DNA of 64,000 nucleotides from NCBI RefSeq assembly GCF_036327775.1, contig NZ_CP109598.1:1426001-1490000 (forward strand), given 5' to 3'. Shown in pieces: positions 16,594 through 25,088 of this stretch. The stretch comes from Streptomyces sp. NBC_01498. GTDB lineage: Bacteria > Actinomycetota > Actinomycetes > Streptomycetales > Streptomycetaceae. Position 1 is the first letter of the stretch, and each line of letters starts with the position of its first letter. The notes under the pieces are model-generated. The model was given only the letters and a program-made list of their open reading frames with translations, was not told the DNA's origin and did not search any database. A program made the translations under genes and the position numbers.

Positions 16594-17064
16594 ATGACGG
16601 CAGGAGAGCACGGGGGATACAGCTCGATTCGCGTCAGACTCTCCGGAGGTGCGGCGGGCAACGTCGATGTGCACGCGCTGAGAAAGTGGCTGGAGCGCGA
16701 GCGCGGCCTGGAAGTCCTGGTCGGCGACGAAGAACTGAGCATCTACGAACAGCCGCAGCCCGACGGCGGCGAGACGGGCGACGACGGTCCCGCCATGGGC
16801 GCGGCCATGGACATCGTGCTGGTGCTGACCGGGGCCGTGTCGCCCCGCCTCTTCGATCTGCTGCTCGCCAAGACCAAATCGGGAGTCGAGGCCTGGCGGA
16901 ACAACCGCCGGTCCGTGGAGCCCGGCGACCCGCCCGAGGTCGAGATCACCCCGATCGAGCCACCGGGGGACGGGACCACCCCGATCGACCCGCCCGGGGG
17001 CGAGATCCCCCCGATCGACCCGCCCGAGGGCGGTCCAGGCACGCGGGCCGACGGGGAGGAGTGA
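16594..17064 (+). CDS. EACC1-like effector-associated protein
   Basis: This 156-aa protein starts at ATG 16594 (GGAG just upstream). Residues 6-95 show the small alpha/beta domain with one hydrophobic helix pair seen in the 'effector-associated constant component' EACC1: IRVRLSGG, LRKWLERERGL, and the near-membrane helix AMGAAMDIVLVLTGAV followed by LFDLLLAKTKSGV. The C-terminus is a Pro-rich tail built from about four 9-residue repeats of the type P(I)(D/E)PP-G, encoded by 27-bp tandem repeats (16943-17035). It lies 4 bp before a caspase gene, the standard partner in predicted conflict systems (family knowledge from memory). Confidence 0.7.
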   Translation: MTAGEHGGYSSIRVRLSGGAAGNVDVHALRKWLERERGLEVLVGDEELSIYEQPQPDGGETGDDGPAMGAAMDIVLVLTGAVSPRLFDLLLAKTKSGVEAWRNNRRSVEPGDPPEVEITPIEPPGDGTTPIDPPGGEIPPIDPPEGGPGTRADGEE

Positions 17065-17068
17065 CCTG

Positions 17069-19552
17069 GTGTCACGGTTCGACCCGAGGGGGAGGGCGAA
17101 TCGGGCACTGCTGATCGGGGTGTCCGAGTACGAGACATTGCCCAAGGGCAATCTGCCGGGCGTGGCCGAGAACCTCACGGAGCTCTCGGAGGCGCTGAAA
17201 GCGGGCCGGATCTTCGGCGACAAGGAGGTCGTCACCTGTAGTCCCGTGGGGGTGGACGCGTTCACCACCGTGCTCAACAAGGCCGTCGAAGAGGCCGAGG
17301 GCCTGCTGCTGTTCTACTTCGCGGGGCACGGGGCCGTCCCCAGCGGCGGGGACGAGCTGTGGCTCCAGATGCGCAACGCGCACGTCGTCAAGGGCGTCGT
17401 GTTCCAGGGTGCCCAGTCGTGGACCCATGTGCTCAGCACGCTGGCCAGCAGCAAGGCGAAGCAGATCGTCGTCGTTCTCGACTGCTGCCACGCGGGCAAC
17501 GCCGGGAGCGCCTGGGAGGCGCTGGAGCACAAGGGGCGCATCTCACAGCTCATGTGTGTGCAGGCCAACCACGAGATCGGCGCGGGTCCGGGGACGAAGC
17601 CGACCCCCTTCACCGAACAACTCGTGCGGATCCTGAAGGAGGGAGTGGGCAAGCAGGGGGGCGATGTCAGCTTCCGGACCCTGTCGGAGGAGATCCGGGC
17701 GCGCATGTCCAAGCACCGGACGAAGCGCTCCGAGGTGTGGGAGCCGCAGAGCCGCCCCGGCACCTCCGGTACGGACGTACTGCTCGCCACCGACATTCCG
17801 CTCCCGCCACCGCCGTCGCCGCCACCGCTCCCGCGGTGGCGCCGGAAACCGTTCCTCGTCGCCGTGGCCGCGGCGCTGGTGACGGCTCTCGTCCTGGGCG
17901 TGTACTTCCTGACCGCGGTTCCGGGCCCGCCCAGCTGCGCGCCGCCCCTGGAACTGCGGCTGCTCACCGATCCCGACATCGAGCCCACCGTGCGCAAGGC
18001 AGCCGCGTCCTACATGACCTCCGACGCGAACCGTACGAGCGAGGGCTGCCGGCGCAGCGGGATCACGACGTACAGCGCGGGCGCCGCCGACGCCGTCGTG
18101 GCGTTCCGTGACAACTCCACGGCCTGGCAGGAGCCGTCGGACGTCGAGTCGACCGTCAATCCGCAGCGTGACATAGGGGCGCAGCCGGACATCTGGATCC
18201 CGTCCGCCTCGGCGGATGTGCGGCGCGCCGCTTCGAAGAGCGGGCGGGTCGCCGCGTCGATGGGCACGCCCGTCCCGCTGGCTTCCTCGCCGATCGTGCT
18301 CGCCGTCCCGAAGGAGTCCGCGAAACGGCTGCCCGGTCAGCGGGAGGGGCGGAAGCTCGCCGACCTGGTCACGGCGTTCATCGCCGCGGAATCCGGCGCC
18401 CAAGTGCGGCGCGCGGATCCGGAGTTCACCGCCGCCGCCCTGCTGGCCACCGAGGGGCTCTACGGTGCGGCGGGCTCCGGCAAGAACGGCGAGCAGCAGG
18501 TCGCGCACGTGGGGCTGCCCGCGCTCACCGGACGGGACCTGCTCTGCCAACTGCCGGACCTCGAAGGGGAGGTGGACGACCGTACGGCGGCGATCGTGCC
18601 CGAGCATCTGCTCACGACCGGTGTCGACTGCGAGAAGGAGAGACGTGCCCCTCGCGTCGCCCTGTACCCGGCCGACGTGCCGGGCCTCGACCCGGTCTTC
18701 GTCCGGGTGACCTGGAAGGACGCGGATCTGGACGCCAAGGCCAGGAGCGCGGCGGCGGACGGTTTCCGGGAGTGGCTGACCGGCAAGGGCGGGGCCGCGA
18801 TATTCGGCGCGGACGGATTCCGGGGCGCCGTGGACGGTGAGACCGGCGCCGGTGAGGCGAAGGGCCCGTCCGGGGCCGGGGCCGGGACGCTGCCCGATCC
18901 GGACCCGCTCGCCGGACCCGCGACCGGTGAGGAGCTGGACGAGGTCCTCGACACGTACCGCAACGCGAGCGGCCCGGGCCGTGTGCTCTTCCTGCTCGAC
19001 AGCTCCGGCTCGATGCGGAAGTCCTGGGAGGGTCCGAGCGGCGCCCCCGGGATGCTGAAGCAGTCGCTCGCCGGACTCGGCAAGCAGGACGTGTACGGGG
19101 TGTGGGCGGTCGCCGACACGGGCCCCGGGCCGTACACCGAGGTGCTCCGCTTCGGCTCGCACACGAACACGGAGGCGAGGGACAGGATCGACGAGAACGC
19201 GCAGGTGAGGGATGCCGAGGCCGACCCGTACCGGGCGCTCTCCGCCGCCCTCGACGACATGGCGGAGAAAAGTACCGACGACCGGGGTCCCCGGCTGATC
19301 GTCTATCTCACGGACGACGAGGACAACGACCGGCTGACCGGCGCCGGGCTGTCCAGGCTGCTCGCGTCGGCCAAGGACAAGGAGATCCCGGTCGTCGTGG
19401 TGTCGCTGAAGGCCGACGCGTGCCTCAAGGACCGTCCCGATCGGAGGATCGCGGACGCAAGCGGGGGACGCTGCCTCGACGGCACCAGCGGTGACGTCAT
19501 CGCCGCGCTGTCGGACGAGGTCGCCAGGACCGGATCAGGAGACCAGAGATGA
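17069..19552 (+). CDS. membrane-anchored caspase-like protease with solute-binding-like and vWA domains
   Basis: This is an 827-aa multidomain protein. Residues 10-235 form a caspase/metacaspase-like C14 peptidase: catalytic H87 (YFAGHG) and C140 (LDCCHAG). A Pro-rich hinge (PLPPPPSPPPLP) precedes one transmembrane helix (about 261-283), so the remainder should lie outside the membrane. Residues about 290-600 resemble a periplasmic solute-binding protein (IWIPSASADVRRAA, LASSPIVLAVPK, FREWLTGKGGAAIFG). Residues about 637-827 are a von Willebrand A domain with an intact MIDAS (LDSSGSM, about 644-648) and LTDDEDND. An internal protease, a membrane span and an external ligand-sensing module suggest ligand-triggered proteolysis (inference). 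It sits between an EACC1-like gene (4 bp gap) and a lipoprotein gene (4-bp overlap). Confidence 0.85.
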   Translation: MSRFDPRGRANRALLIGVSEYETLPKGNLPGVAENLTELSEALKAGRIFGDKEVVTCSPVGVDAFTTVLNKAVEEAEGLLLFYFAGHGAVPSGGDELWLQMRNAHVVKGVVFQGAQSWTHVLSTLASSKAKQIVVVLDCCHAGNAGSAWEALEHKGRISQLMCVQANHEIGAGPGTKPTPFTEQLVRILKEGVGKQGGDVSFRTLSEEIRARMSKHRTKRSEVWEPQSRPGTSGTDVLLATDIPLPPPPSPPPLPRWRRKPFLVAVAAALVTALVLGVYFLTAVPGPPSCAPPLELRLLTDPDIEPTVRKAAASYMTSDANRTSEGCRRSGITTYSAGAADAVVAFRDNSTAWQEPSDVESTVNPQRDIGAQPDIWIPSASADVRRAASKSGRVAASMGTPVPLASSPIVLAVPKESAKRLPGQREGRKLADLVTAFIAAESGAQVRRADPEFTAAALLATEGLYGAAGSGKNGEQQVAHVGLPALTGRDLLCQLPDLEGEVDDRTAAIVPEHLLTTGVDCEKERRAPRVALYPADVPGLDPVFVRVTWKDADLDAKARSAAADGFREWLTGKGGAAIFGADGFRGAVDGETGAGEAKGPSGAGAGTLPDPDPLAGPATGEELDEVLDTYRNASGPGRVLFLLDSSGSMRKSWEGPSGAPGMLKQSLAGLGKQDVYGVWAVADTGPGPYTEVLRFGSHTNTEARDRIDENAQVRDAEADPYRALSAALDDMAEKSTDDRGPRLIVYLTDDEDNDRLTGAGLSRLLASAKDKEIPVVVVSLKADACLKDRPDRRIADASGGRCLDGTSGDVIAALSDEVARTGSGDQR

Positions 19553-21024
19553 TGCCGTCCCGCGCCCGGCGCCCCGTACGATTCCGCGCGGCGGCGTTCG
19601 TCGCCGCACTCGCGCTCTCGGTCACCACCGCCTGTGTCGGCGGCGGCGCGGACGGCGGGCAGGAGAGCGTCGGCGGTGGTGCGGGCACGACCGCCCAGGA
19701 CTCCGGCGGCGGCCACATCTGGGTGGCCAGCGGACGTGATGTCACCGGCAAGGGCGGTATCCGCCAGCAGCTCGTGGACGACTGGAACACCGCGCGGAAG
19801 AAGAAGGAGAAGGCGGGCGGGCCCGTCTTCCGCGCCCACCTGGTGGAACTGCCGGGCTCGGCCGACCAGCAGCGCAGTCAGCTGCTGGGCGCGCTCCAGT
19901 CGGGCAGTGCGACGTACGACGTGATCAATCTCGATGTGACGTGGGTACCGGAGTTCGCCGCGGCGGGCCTCATCAGCCCCCTGGACGACAATCTGCTCGA
20001 CAGCGACGTGATCGATTCCGTGGCCCGTACGGGGCGCTGGAACGGCAAGGTCTACGCGGCGCCGTTCAACAGCGACGTCGGGCTCCTGTTCTACCGGCGT
20101 GACTACCTGAAGCAGGTGGGTCTGAACAGCGTGGAGCTGGACGGGAAGGTGAAGACCTGGAGTGACCTCCAGGCGGTGATGAACGACATCAACGAGGCGG
20201 AGAAGCCCCCGCCGTTGTACGAGAAGGGGTGGACGACGCAGCTCGGCCGTTACGAGGGGCGAACGGTCAACGCGATCGAGGCGTTCGCGTCCGTGGACGG
20301 CGCTCCGGCTCTCACCGACGGCGAGGGTCGCTACACGGGGAGCACGGACAGCCTGGTCGGCGGTGTGGGCGAACTGCTCGACCGTACAACCCAGCCGCTC
20401 ATTCTCGACCGTGCCGAGGAGTCGGACGAGACGGAGTCGCTGTCGGACTTCACGGCGGGCAGGACCGCTTTCCTGCGTCACTGGCCGACCGCCTACGCCA
20501 CCCTGCACCAGACCTTCGAGGCCGAGCAGCTCGGGGTGATACCCCTGCCCGGCAAGGCCGTCCTGGGCGGCCAGAATCTCGCCGTGAGCAGCAATTCCGA
20601 GCACGCGGCGGCGGCCCGGGATCTCGTCACCTTCCTCACCGCCGCGAAGAGCCAATGCCGCCTGCTGCGGGCGGGGTTCGCGGCGACCAGGAAGTCCGCC
20701 TACGCCGCGAACCCGGCCGACTGCCGGGACGGGACCGGGGGCGACGCCTCCGCCTCGCCCCCTTCCGCGTCGCCCTCCGGCTCGGGTGAGAGCGCCGACC
20801 CCATGCCGCGCGACGCGTTCGGCCGCCCGGAGTACGCGACCGGGACGCTGCTGACCGCCCTGCGGAACGCGGCGCAGCGCCCCCGTACTCCGTACTACGG
20901 CGCGTTCACCCAGGCGTTCACCAGCGCGCTCGACCCGCTCTTCCTCGACAGTCGTCCGAAGGACAAGGTGCTCGCGAAGGCGCTGGACAAGGCGTTGCGC
21001 GAGGCGATGCCCACCGCCGACTGA
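19549..21024 (+). CDS. extracellular solute-binding lipoprotein (ABC-type, family 1)
   Basis: This 491-aa protein overlaps the caspase gene by 4 bp (ATGA). A lipoprotein signal peptide ends at the lipobox VTTAC (Cys about 28) and is followed by a Gly/Ser linker. The fold is that of a sugar-type substrate-binding protein: TYDVINLDVTWVPEFAAAGL, SPLDDNLLD, GRWNGKVYAAPFNSDVGLLFYRRDYL, GQNLAVSSNSEHAAAARDLV. No permease or ATPase genes are nearby, so it is probably not a transport component. It may deliver or sense a ligand for the adjacent caspase-vWA protein, which carries a similar domain (inference). Confidence 0.85.
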   Translation: MMPSRARRPVRFRAAAFVAALALSVTTACVGGGADGGQESVGGGAGTTAQDSGGGHIWVASGRDVTGKGGIRQQLVDDWNTARKKKEKAGGPVFRAHLVELPGSADQQRSQLLGALQSGSATYDVINLDVTWVPEFAAAGLISPLDDNLLDSDVIDSVARTGRWNGKVYAAPFNSDVGLLFYRRDYLKQVGLNSVELDGKVKTWSDLQAVMNDINEAEKPPPLYEKGWTTQLGRYEGRTVNAIEAFASVDGAPALTDGEGRYTGSTDSLVGGVGELLDRTTQPLILDRAEESDETESLSDFTAGRTAFLRHWPTAYATLHQTFEAEQLGVIPLPGKAVLGGQNLAVSSNSEHAAAARDLVTFLTAAKSQCRLLRAGFAATRKSAYAANPADCRDGTGGDASASPPSASPSGSGESADPMPRDAFGRPEYATGTLLTALRNAAQRPRTPYYGAFTQAFTSALDPLFLDSRPKDKVLAKALDKALREAMPTAD

Positions 21025-21064
21025 CGTGTGGTCGGACACCGATGGGTGAAGAACTGACGATGCG

Positions 21065-21922
21065 TCAGACAGCGTCCAGTTGTGCCACCTCGGCGGCGGT
21101 GAGTTCGAGGTCGGCGGCGGCGGTCGAGTCGGCCACCGTCTCCGGGCGGCTGGAGCCCGGAATCGGCACCACCGCGGGCGACTTGGCCAGCAGCCAGGCC
21201 AGACAGACACGCTGCGGGCTCACTCCGTGCGCGTCGGCGACGCTCTGGAACGGGGAGTGCGAGGAGCCGAGTCCACCGGCGTTCCTGATGCCGCCGAACG
21301 GACTCCACGGCAGAAACGCGACCCCCAGCTCCGCGCACAGCTCCAACTCCGGTTCGCTGGAACGGAACGCCGGTGAGAACTGATTCTGTACGGCGGCGAG
21401 CCGGCCGCCGAGGATGTCGTAGGCCAGTCGGATCTGCTCCGGATTCGCGTTGGAGATGCCGGCCTGCTGGATCTTGCCCTCGTCGAGCAGGTCCCGCAGG
21501 GCGCCGACGGACTCCTCGTACGGCACCCCCGGGTCGGGGCGGTGGAACTGGTACAGCCCGATCGCCTCCACCCCGAGCCGGCCGAGCGACGCCTCGCAGG
21601 CGCGCCGGAGGTGCTCGGGCGAGCCGTCCAGCGTCCAGGAGCCGTCGCCCGGCCGCAGATGACCGCCCTTGGTGGCGACCAGGACCTCGGAGCCCCGGCT
21701 GTGCGACGCCAGCGCCTTCGCGATCAGGGACTCGTTGTGGCCCACCTCGTCGGCGTGCACGTGGTAGGCGTCCGCCGTGTCGATCAGCGTCACTCCGGCG
21801 TCCAGCGCCGCGTGGACGGTGGCCAGGGACCGGGCCTCGTCGGGCCGCCCCTCGATCGACATCGGCATACCGCCCAGTCCGATCGCGCCGACCTCGGCGT
21901 CACCTATACGGCGGGTCTTCAT
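21065..21922 (-). CDS. aldo/keto reductase
   Basis: This 285-aa protein starts at ATG 21922. It is a (beta/alpha)8 NADPH-dependent oxidoreductase with the catalytic tetrad visible: D48 and Y53 (LIDTADAY), K85 (VATKGG) and H127 (YQFHRPD). The NADPH-binding C-terminal motif VVPIPGSSRPETV is intact. It probably reduces aldehydes or ketones to alcohols; the physiological substrate is unknown. It is convergent with the conflict operon and unrelated to it by spacing. Confidence 0.9.
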   Translation of the reverse strand: MKTRRIGDAEVGAIGLGGMPMSIEGRPDEARSLATVHAALDAGVTLIDTADAYHVHADEVGHNESLIAKALASHSRGSEVLVATKGGHLRPGDGSWTLDGSPEHLRRACEASLGRLGVEAIGLYQFHRPDPGVPYEESVGALRDLLDEGKIQQAGISNANPEQIRLAYDILGGRLAAVQNQFSPAFRSSEPELELCAELGVAFLPWSPFGGIRNAGGLGSSHSPFQSVADAHGVSPQRVCLAWLLAKSPAVVPIPGSSRPETVADSTAAADLELTAAEVAQLDAV

Positions 21923-21948
21923 GGTGTCTCGTTCTCCTTGCCGCTGAC

Positions 21949-22006
21949 ACGCCCCACCGGGGTCCCGGCGGGCTCCTTCGGGTGTGGCTCCTGCCCGGTG
22001 GGGCGT
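21949..22006. repeat. 13-bp inverted repeat upstream of aldo/keto reductase
   Basis: ACGCCCCACCGGG (21949-21961) and its exact complement (21994-22006) are separated by 32 bp, in the 5' region of the reductase gene and downstream of the lectin gene on the same strand. It may terminate the lectin transcript or serve as an operator. Confidence 0.45.
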
Positions 22007-22159
22007 TCCCTACCCGTCGGGCGGAGAGGTGAACGCGCGTGTCCTGTCGGCGAAGGACCGGTCCGGGGGCGCCCGCGTGGTCGGGCCGGGGACACGACTG
22101 TTCGGACAAGTCCCGGGTGTTCGGCGGGAGTTCGGTCCGGACGCGGCCCGGCCGTCCTC

Positions 22160-22711
22160 TCAGGGGCAGAGTTGGTTCGGCCGCGGCTGGCACTCCCCCG
22201 GGTCGCCCGGGTCCACCGGGCCCGAACCCGGGTGGAAGTTGGACCACCACAGGGGCCGGCCGTTGAGGCGGACGACCAGGTTCCCGGCGTTCTGGATCGT
22301 CAGGTACGCGCCCGGACTGCCTCCGGTGCGGCTCTCCCACAGGGGGCGGAAAGCGGCGTCGTAGGCGGTGAGGTTGCCGTCGGCCTGGACGTAGAAGTAC
22401 GTGCCCACTCCGTGGGTGCCGACGGCGGTCCAGATGGCGACACCGTCGCGGTAGAGCACCACGTGCCCGTCGTCCTGCTGCCGCAGGACGGTGCTCCCGT
22501 CGGGCGAGGACCAGCTCTCCCCGCGGGCCAGCCGCGAAGTGGCGGGGATGATCGTCTCGGTGGCGTCGGCCGAACGGGCCGCCGTCACGGACGGGGACCC
22601 GCCGGACGCGGCGGGCGCGGCCTGCGCCGGGCCGGTCAGCAGCCCGACGGCCGCCGCCAACGCTCCCAGGGCGGTGCCTGCGAGGGGGACGAACGAGCGC
22701 GAAGACTTCAT
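22160..22711 (-). CDS. secreted bulb-type mannose-binding lectin-like protein
   Basis: This 183-aa protein starts at ATG 22711, with GAGGAGA about 10 bp upstream. The signal peptide (GTALGALAAAVGLLTGPAQA) is cleaved near residue 32. The mature protein is a monocot (bulb-type) lectin domain with three beta-prism repeats carrying variants of the QxDxNxVxY motif: LRQQDDGHVVLYRDG, YVQADGNLTAYD and TIQNAGNLVVRL. Site 1 is the best preserved; the others lack the terminal Tyr or Asp, so mannose affinity may be reduced. The C-terminal tail contains a Cys pair (GECQPRPNQLCP). Confidence 0.8.
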   Translation of the reverse strand: MKSSRSFVPLAGTALGALAAAVGLLTGPAQAAPAASGGSPSVTAARSADATETIIPATSRLARGESWSSPDGSTVLRQQDDGHVVLYRDGVAIWTAVGTHGVGTYFYVQADGNLTAYDAAFRPLWESRTGGSPGAYLTIQNAGNLVVRLNGRPLWWSNFHPGSGPVDPGDPGECQPRPNQLCP

Positions 22712-22904
22712 GACGGATGTTCTCCTCTGCGTCGGAATGAGCGTGGCCGGGCACGCCCGCCACCGTGCGGCGGCAGGCCCAGTCTCGGCACGGCCGACGG
22801 TGGCGCGCGAGGTCCTTCGACGCCCGTCGAATCCGGACAGCGCACCGTGCGACAACCGCCGCCTCCCGGCCAGATCAACGGCATGGCGAACGTCCCCCGG
22901 CGGC

Positions 22905-23033
22905 GGCGTCTAGCGTGGCCGTACGCACGAGTTGACGGCGTCCGGCGCGGCCCTACGCACGAGTTGGCGGCGTCTGGCGTGGCCCTACTCACGAGTTGGC
23001 GGCCGTCGGCGCCGCCGTACGCACGAGCCTTGG
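22905..23033. repeat. four 32-bp direct repeats ahead of ArsR-type regulator gene
   Basis: Units lie at 22905-22936, 22937-22968, 22969-23000 and a diverged one at 23001-23033. The shared core is GGCGTC..GCG.GGCC.TAC and CACGAGTTG. The period is exactly 32 bp, about three helical turns. The array ends just before the GGAGGG ribosome-binding site of the regulator gene, so it could be an autoregulatory operator array. Confidence 0.75.
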
Positions 23034-23045
23034 AGGGAAAAGCAC

Positions 23046-24047
23046 GTGCTGCGCGTCCACTTCTCCCCCGACGACCTCGCACGCGTGCGCATCGCGGCGC
23101 ACCCGGATCCGCTCGCCGAGACGATCCTGAGCCTGCCCGCTCTCCAGTCGGCGGGCGGGCACGGTGTCGCGCTGTCGGGGTGGCGCGAGCGGACCCGTGC
23201 GGGGTGGGTGCCCGCGCTGCGGCCGTTGCTGGAGCTGGCACCGGCCGGGCCCGGGGAGTACGTGCCCGAGGTGTTCGCCCACGCCACCGGCGTCACCCTC
23301 GCGGACGGCATCGACCACACCTGGTCGCTGCCGCGCCGCCAGTGGGCGGCCGACCTCCGTGCCACGGATCAGCTGCGTCCGCGCGCACCCCGGTGGATCC
23401 ACGCCCTGCACCACGGCGACCGGGAGTGGGGCGGGCTCGTACGCGGGGCCCTGTCGCGTTACCACGCCATGGCCATCACCCCCTACTGGGCGCAGCTGAC
23501 GGCCGCCGCGCGCAGCGACCGCGCCGGCCGCGCGGCGGCCCTGGCCGACTCCGGGGTCGACGGGCTCCTCTCGGGGCTCCACCCGGACATCCGGTGGGCC
23601 TCACCCGTCCTGCACGTTCCCTGCGAGTCGGACGGCGATCTGCGGCTGGCGGGCAGCGGCGTCCTGCTGGTGCCGACCTTCTTCTGGCCGAAGCCGCTGG
23701 CCCTGGTCGACAACGCCGACCCCGGACGTCCCCTGGTGCTGCGCTACCCCGTCGTACACGAACTCGCCGATCACCGCGCGGTGTGGGCGCCTTCGGCCCT
23801 CCCGGGCCCCGACGGCGGGCTCGCCGCGCTGCTGGGCACCACACGCGCACGCGTGCTGCGGGCGGTGGAGACCGCCGCGAGCACGTCCGAGCTGGCCCGC
23901 CGCACCGGCATCTCCGACGCGACGGCGAGCCACCACACGGGTGTGCTGCGCGCGGCGGGCCTGGTGACCACGCGACGGGACGGCAACCGTGTCCGCCACG
24001 CGCTCACCCCCCTCGGGCGCGCCCTGCTGGGTGCCGGGCCGCCCTGA
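23046..24047 (+). CDS. ArsR-type winged-helix transcriptional regulator (DUF5937-like N-terminus)
   Basis: This 333-aa protein starts at GTG 23046 (GGAGGG 9 bp upstream). The first 240 residues have the form of the DUF5937-type domain found in actinobacterial ArsR-like regulators (LRVHFSPDDLARVRIA, IHWASPVLHV-like RWASPVLHVP, GVLLVPTFFW). The C-terminal 80 residues are an ArsR winged helix: LGTTRARVLRAVETAAS, ELARRTGISDATASHHTGVLRAAGLV, and the wing TRRDGNRVRHAL. No CxC metal motif is seen. Four 32-bp repeats precede the gene. The regulated targets are unknown; the divergent lectin gene is one candidate. Confidence 0.8.
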   Translation: MLRVHFSPDDLARVRIAAHPDPLAETILSLPALQSAGGHGVALSGWRERTRAGWVPALRPLLELAPAGPGEYVPEVFAHATGVTLADGIDHTWSLPRRQWAADLRATDQLRPRAPRWIHALHHGDREWGGLVRGALSRYHAMAITPYWAQLTAAARSDRAGRAAALADSGVDGLLSGLHPDIRWASPVLHVPCESDGDLRLAGSGVLLVPTFFWPKPLALVDNADPGRPLVLRYPVVHELADHRAVWAPSALPGPDGGLAALLGTTRARVLRAVETAASTSELARRTGISDATASHHTGVLRAAGLVTTRRDGNRVRHALTPLGRALLGAGPP

Positions 24048-24213
24048 CGCGCACGCGGCCAACTCGCTTCGCGGGGATCGGAACAGGGGGCACGTCCACG
24101 GCGTACGGAACTTTCCGAGCGGGCCCTGGTCGACCGGGCGCTTCGCGGGCCGCTCCTGAAGTGAGTTGTGCGCATGGGCTGTTGGCACGTCGCCGAGCCG
24201 CACACGGTCCCTC

Positions 24214-24233
24214 GTCCGGCCGTTCGGCCGGAC
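24214..24233. terminator. hairpin between convergent genes
   Basis: GTCCGGCCG-TT-CGGCCGGAC is a 9-bp perfect stem with a 2-nt loop between the regulator gene (ends 24047, plus) and the GNAT gene (ends 24262, minus). Confidence 0.5.
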
Positions 24234-24261
24234 TCACCGGTTGTCGCTCCGGTCCGCGCCC

Positions 24262-24759
24262 TCATTCCGGGACGGGCATGACGAGCGTGGTCATGAAGTC
24301 GACGGCCCCTTCCCGCCGGTAGAAGCGCAGGGCGCCCTCGTTGCCCGCGACGACGGAGATCTTCATGACCTGGACACCGGACTCGGCGAGACGTGCGCGC
24401 ACGGCCCCGATCAGGGCCTGTCCGACCCCGCTGCCGCGCGCCTCGTCGTCGACGACGAGGGTTTCCAGTACGCCGACCCGGTCCCCCCACTGCCACGACC
24501 CCGGGGAGTCCAGGACGCGTACGACCGCGTAGCCGAGCAGCTGGTCTCCGTCCCGGGCGACGAGTACCGCGGCGAGCGGCTCCCGCAGCCACGCGAGGTA
24601 CTGTGCCCGCCGCAGAAGCCACGAGTCCTCGGGGGGACGAACGGGGCCGAGAGCCGCCAGGTGTGCCGCCTCCCGGCTGTGATGGGCCAGGAGTTGCCCC
24701 CACAGCCGCTCCAGGCGGTCCACCTCGGAAGACGTCAGGACGTCGATCACAGGATTCAT
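24262..24759 (-). CDS. GNAT family N-acetyltransferase
   Basis: This 165-aa protein starts at ATG 24759; a GTG 18 bp upstream is an alternative, and neither has a clear ribosome-binding site. The classic GNAT core is present: VLETLVVDDEARGSGVGQALI (motif A, R-G-S-G-V-G for the CoA pyrophosphate), then MKISVVAGNEGALRFYRREG (motif B, including the AxxFY element). A hydrophobic strand LGYAVVRVL precedes it. The N-terminal half supplies substrate specificity and is not recognised. Confidence 0.85.
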   Translation of the reverse strand: MNPVIDVLTSSEVDRLERLWGQLLAHHSREAAHLAALGPVRPPEDSWLLRRAQYLAWLREPLAAVLVARDGDQLLGYAVVRVLDSPGSWQWGDRVGVLETLVVDDEARGSGVGQALIGAVRARLAESGVQVMKISVVAGNEGALRFYRREGAVDFMTTLVMPVPE

Positions 24760-24842
24760 GCCGGGAAGCGTAGCCACGCGGCCGGCGCAGGTCCCGGGCC
24801 GACCTCCTCGCGGAGCGGTCGGCGGCAGAGGCACCCGGGGTG

Positions 24843-24960
24843 TCACAGGCGAGGGGCCCCGCCCCGTTTCTCCCGCCAGAGCAGTCCCAGCAGAGAGGGG
24901 CCGCCGAGGGCCCCGGTGACCAGCCCGACGGACTCCTCGTCCCCCAAGTCCCCCACCACG
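24843..24960 (-). pseudogene. C-terminal remnant of FecCD-type iron-siderophore permease
   Basis: On the minus strand one frame reads ESVGLVTGALGGPSLLGLLW then REKRGG and a stop at 24843-24845. This matches the conserved end of BtuC/FecCD permeases (..P.G..T...G.P.FL.LL...). Upstream sequence in that frame does not continue the protein convincingly, so only about 35 codons survive. Confidence 0.45.
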
Positions 24961-25036
24961 AGCCCCAACGGCGGCCCGGGGAGTCCTCACGGAACTCGCG
25001 AAGCGCCTGCGGCCCTGACCGCGGAGCGACGGGTCA

Positions 25037-25074
25037 CGGCTCCGGCCGACGGCACATACCGTCGGCCGGAGCCG
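25037..25074 (-). terminator. terminator of the giant NTPase gene
   Basis: A perfect 16-bp stem (CGGCTCCGGCCGACGG and complement) with loop CACATA lies 15 bp beyond the stop codon at 25089. Confidence 0.75.
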
Positions 25075-25088
25075 TGCGCCGCCCGGGA

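Noticed and set aside
16943..17035. Regulatory DNA tandem repeat
   Set aside because: The 27-bp repeats are explained by the Pro-rich P-I-D-P-P coding repeats of the EACC1-like protein.
19549..21024. Sugar ABC transporter operon
   Set aside because: Only the binding lipoprotein is present. No permease or ATPase genes adjoin it, and the coupling is to a caspase gene.
22905..23033. CRISPR array
   Set aside because: The 32-bp units are contiguous, without unique spacers, and no cas genes are nearby.
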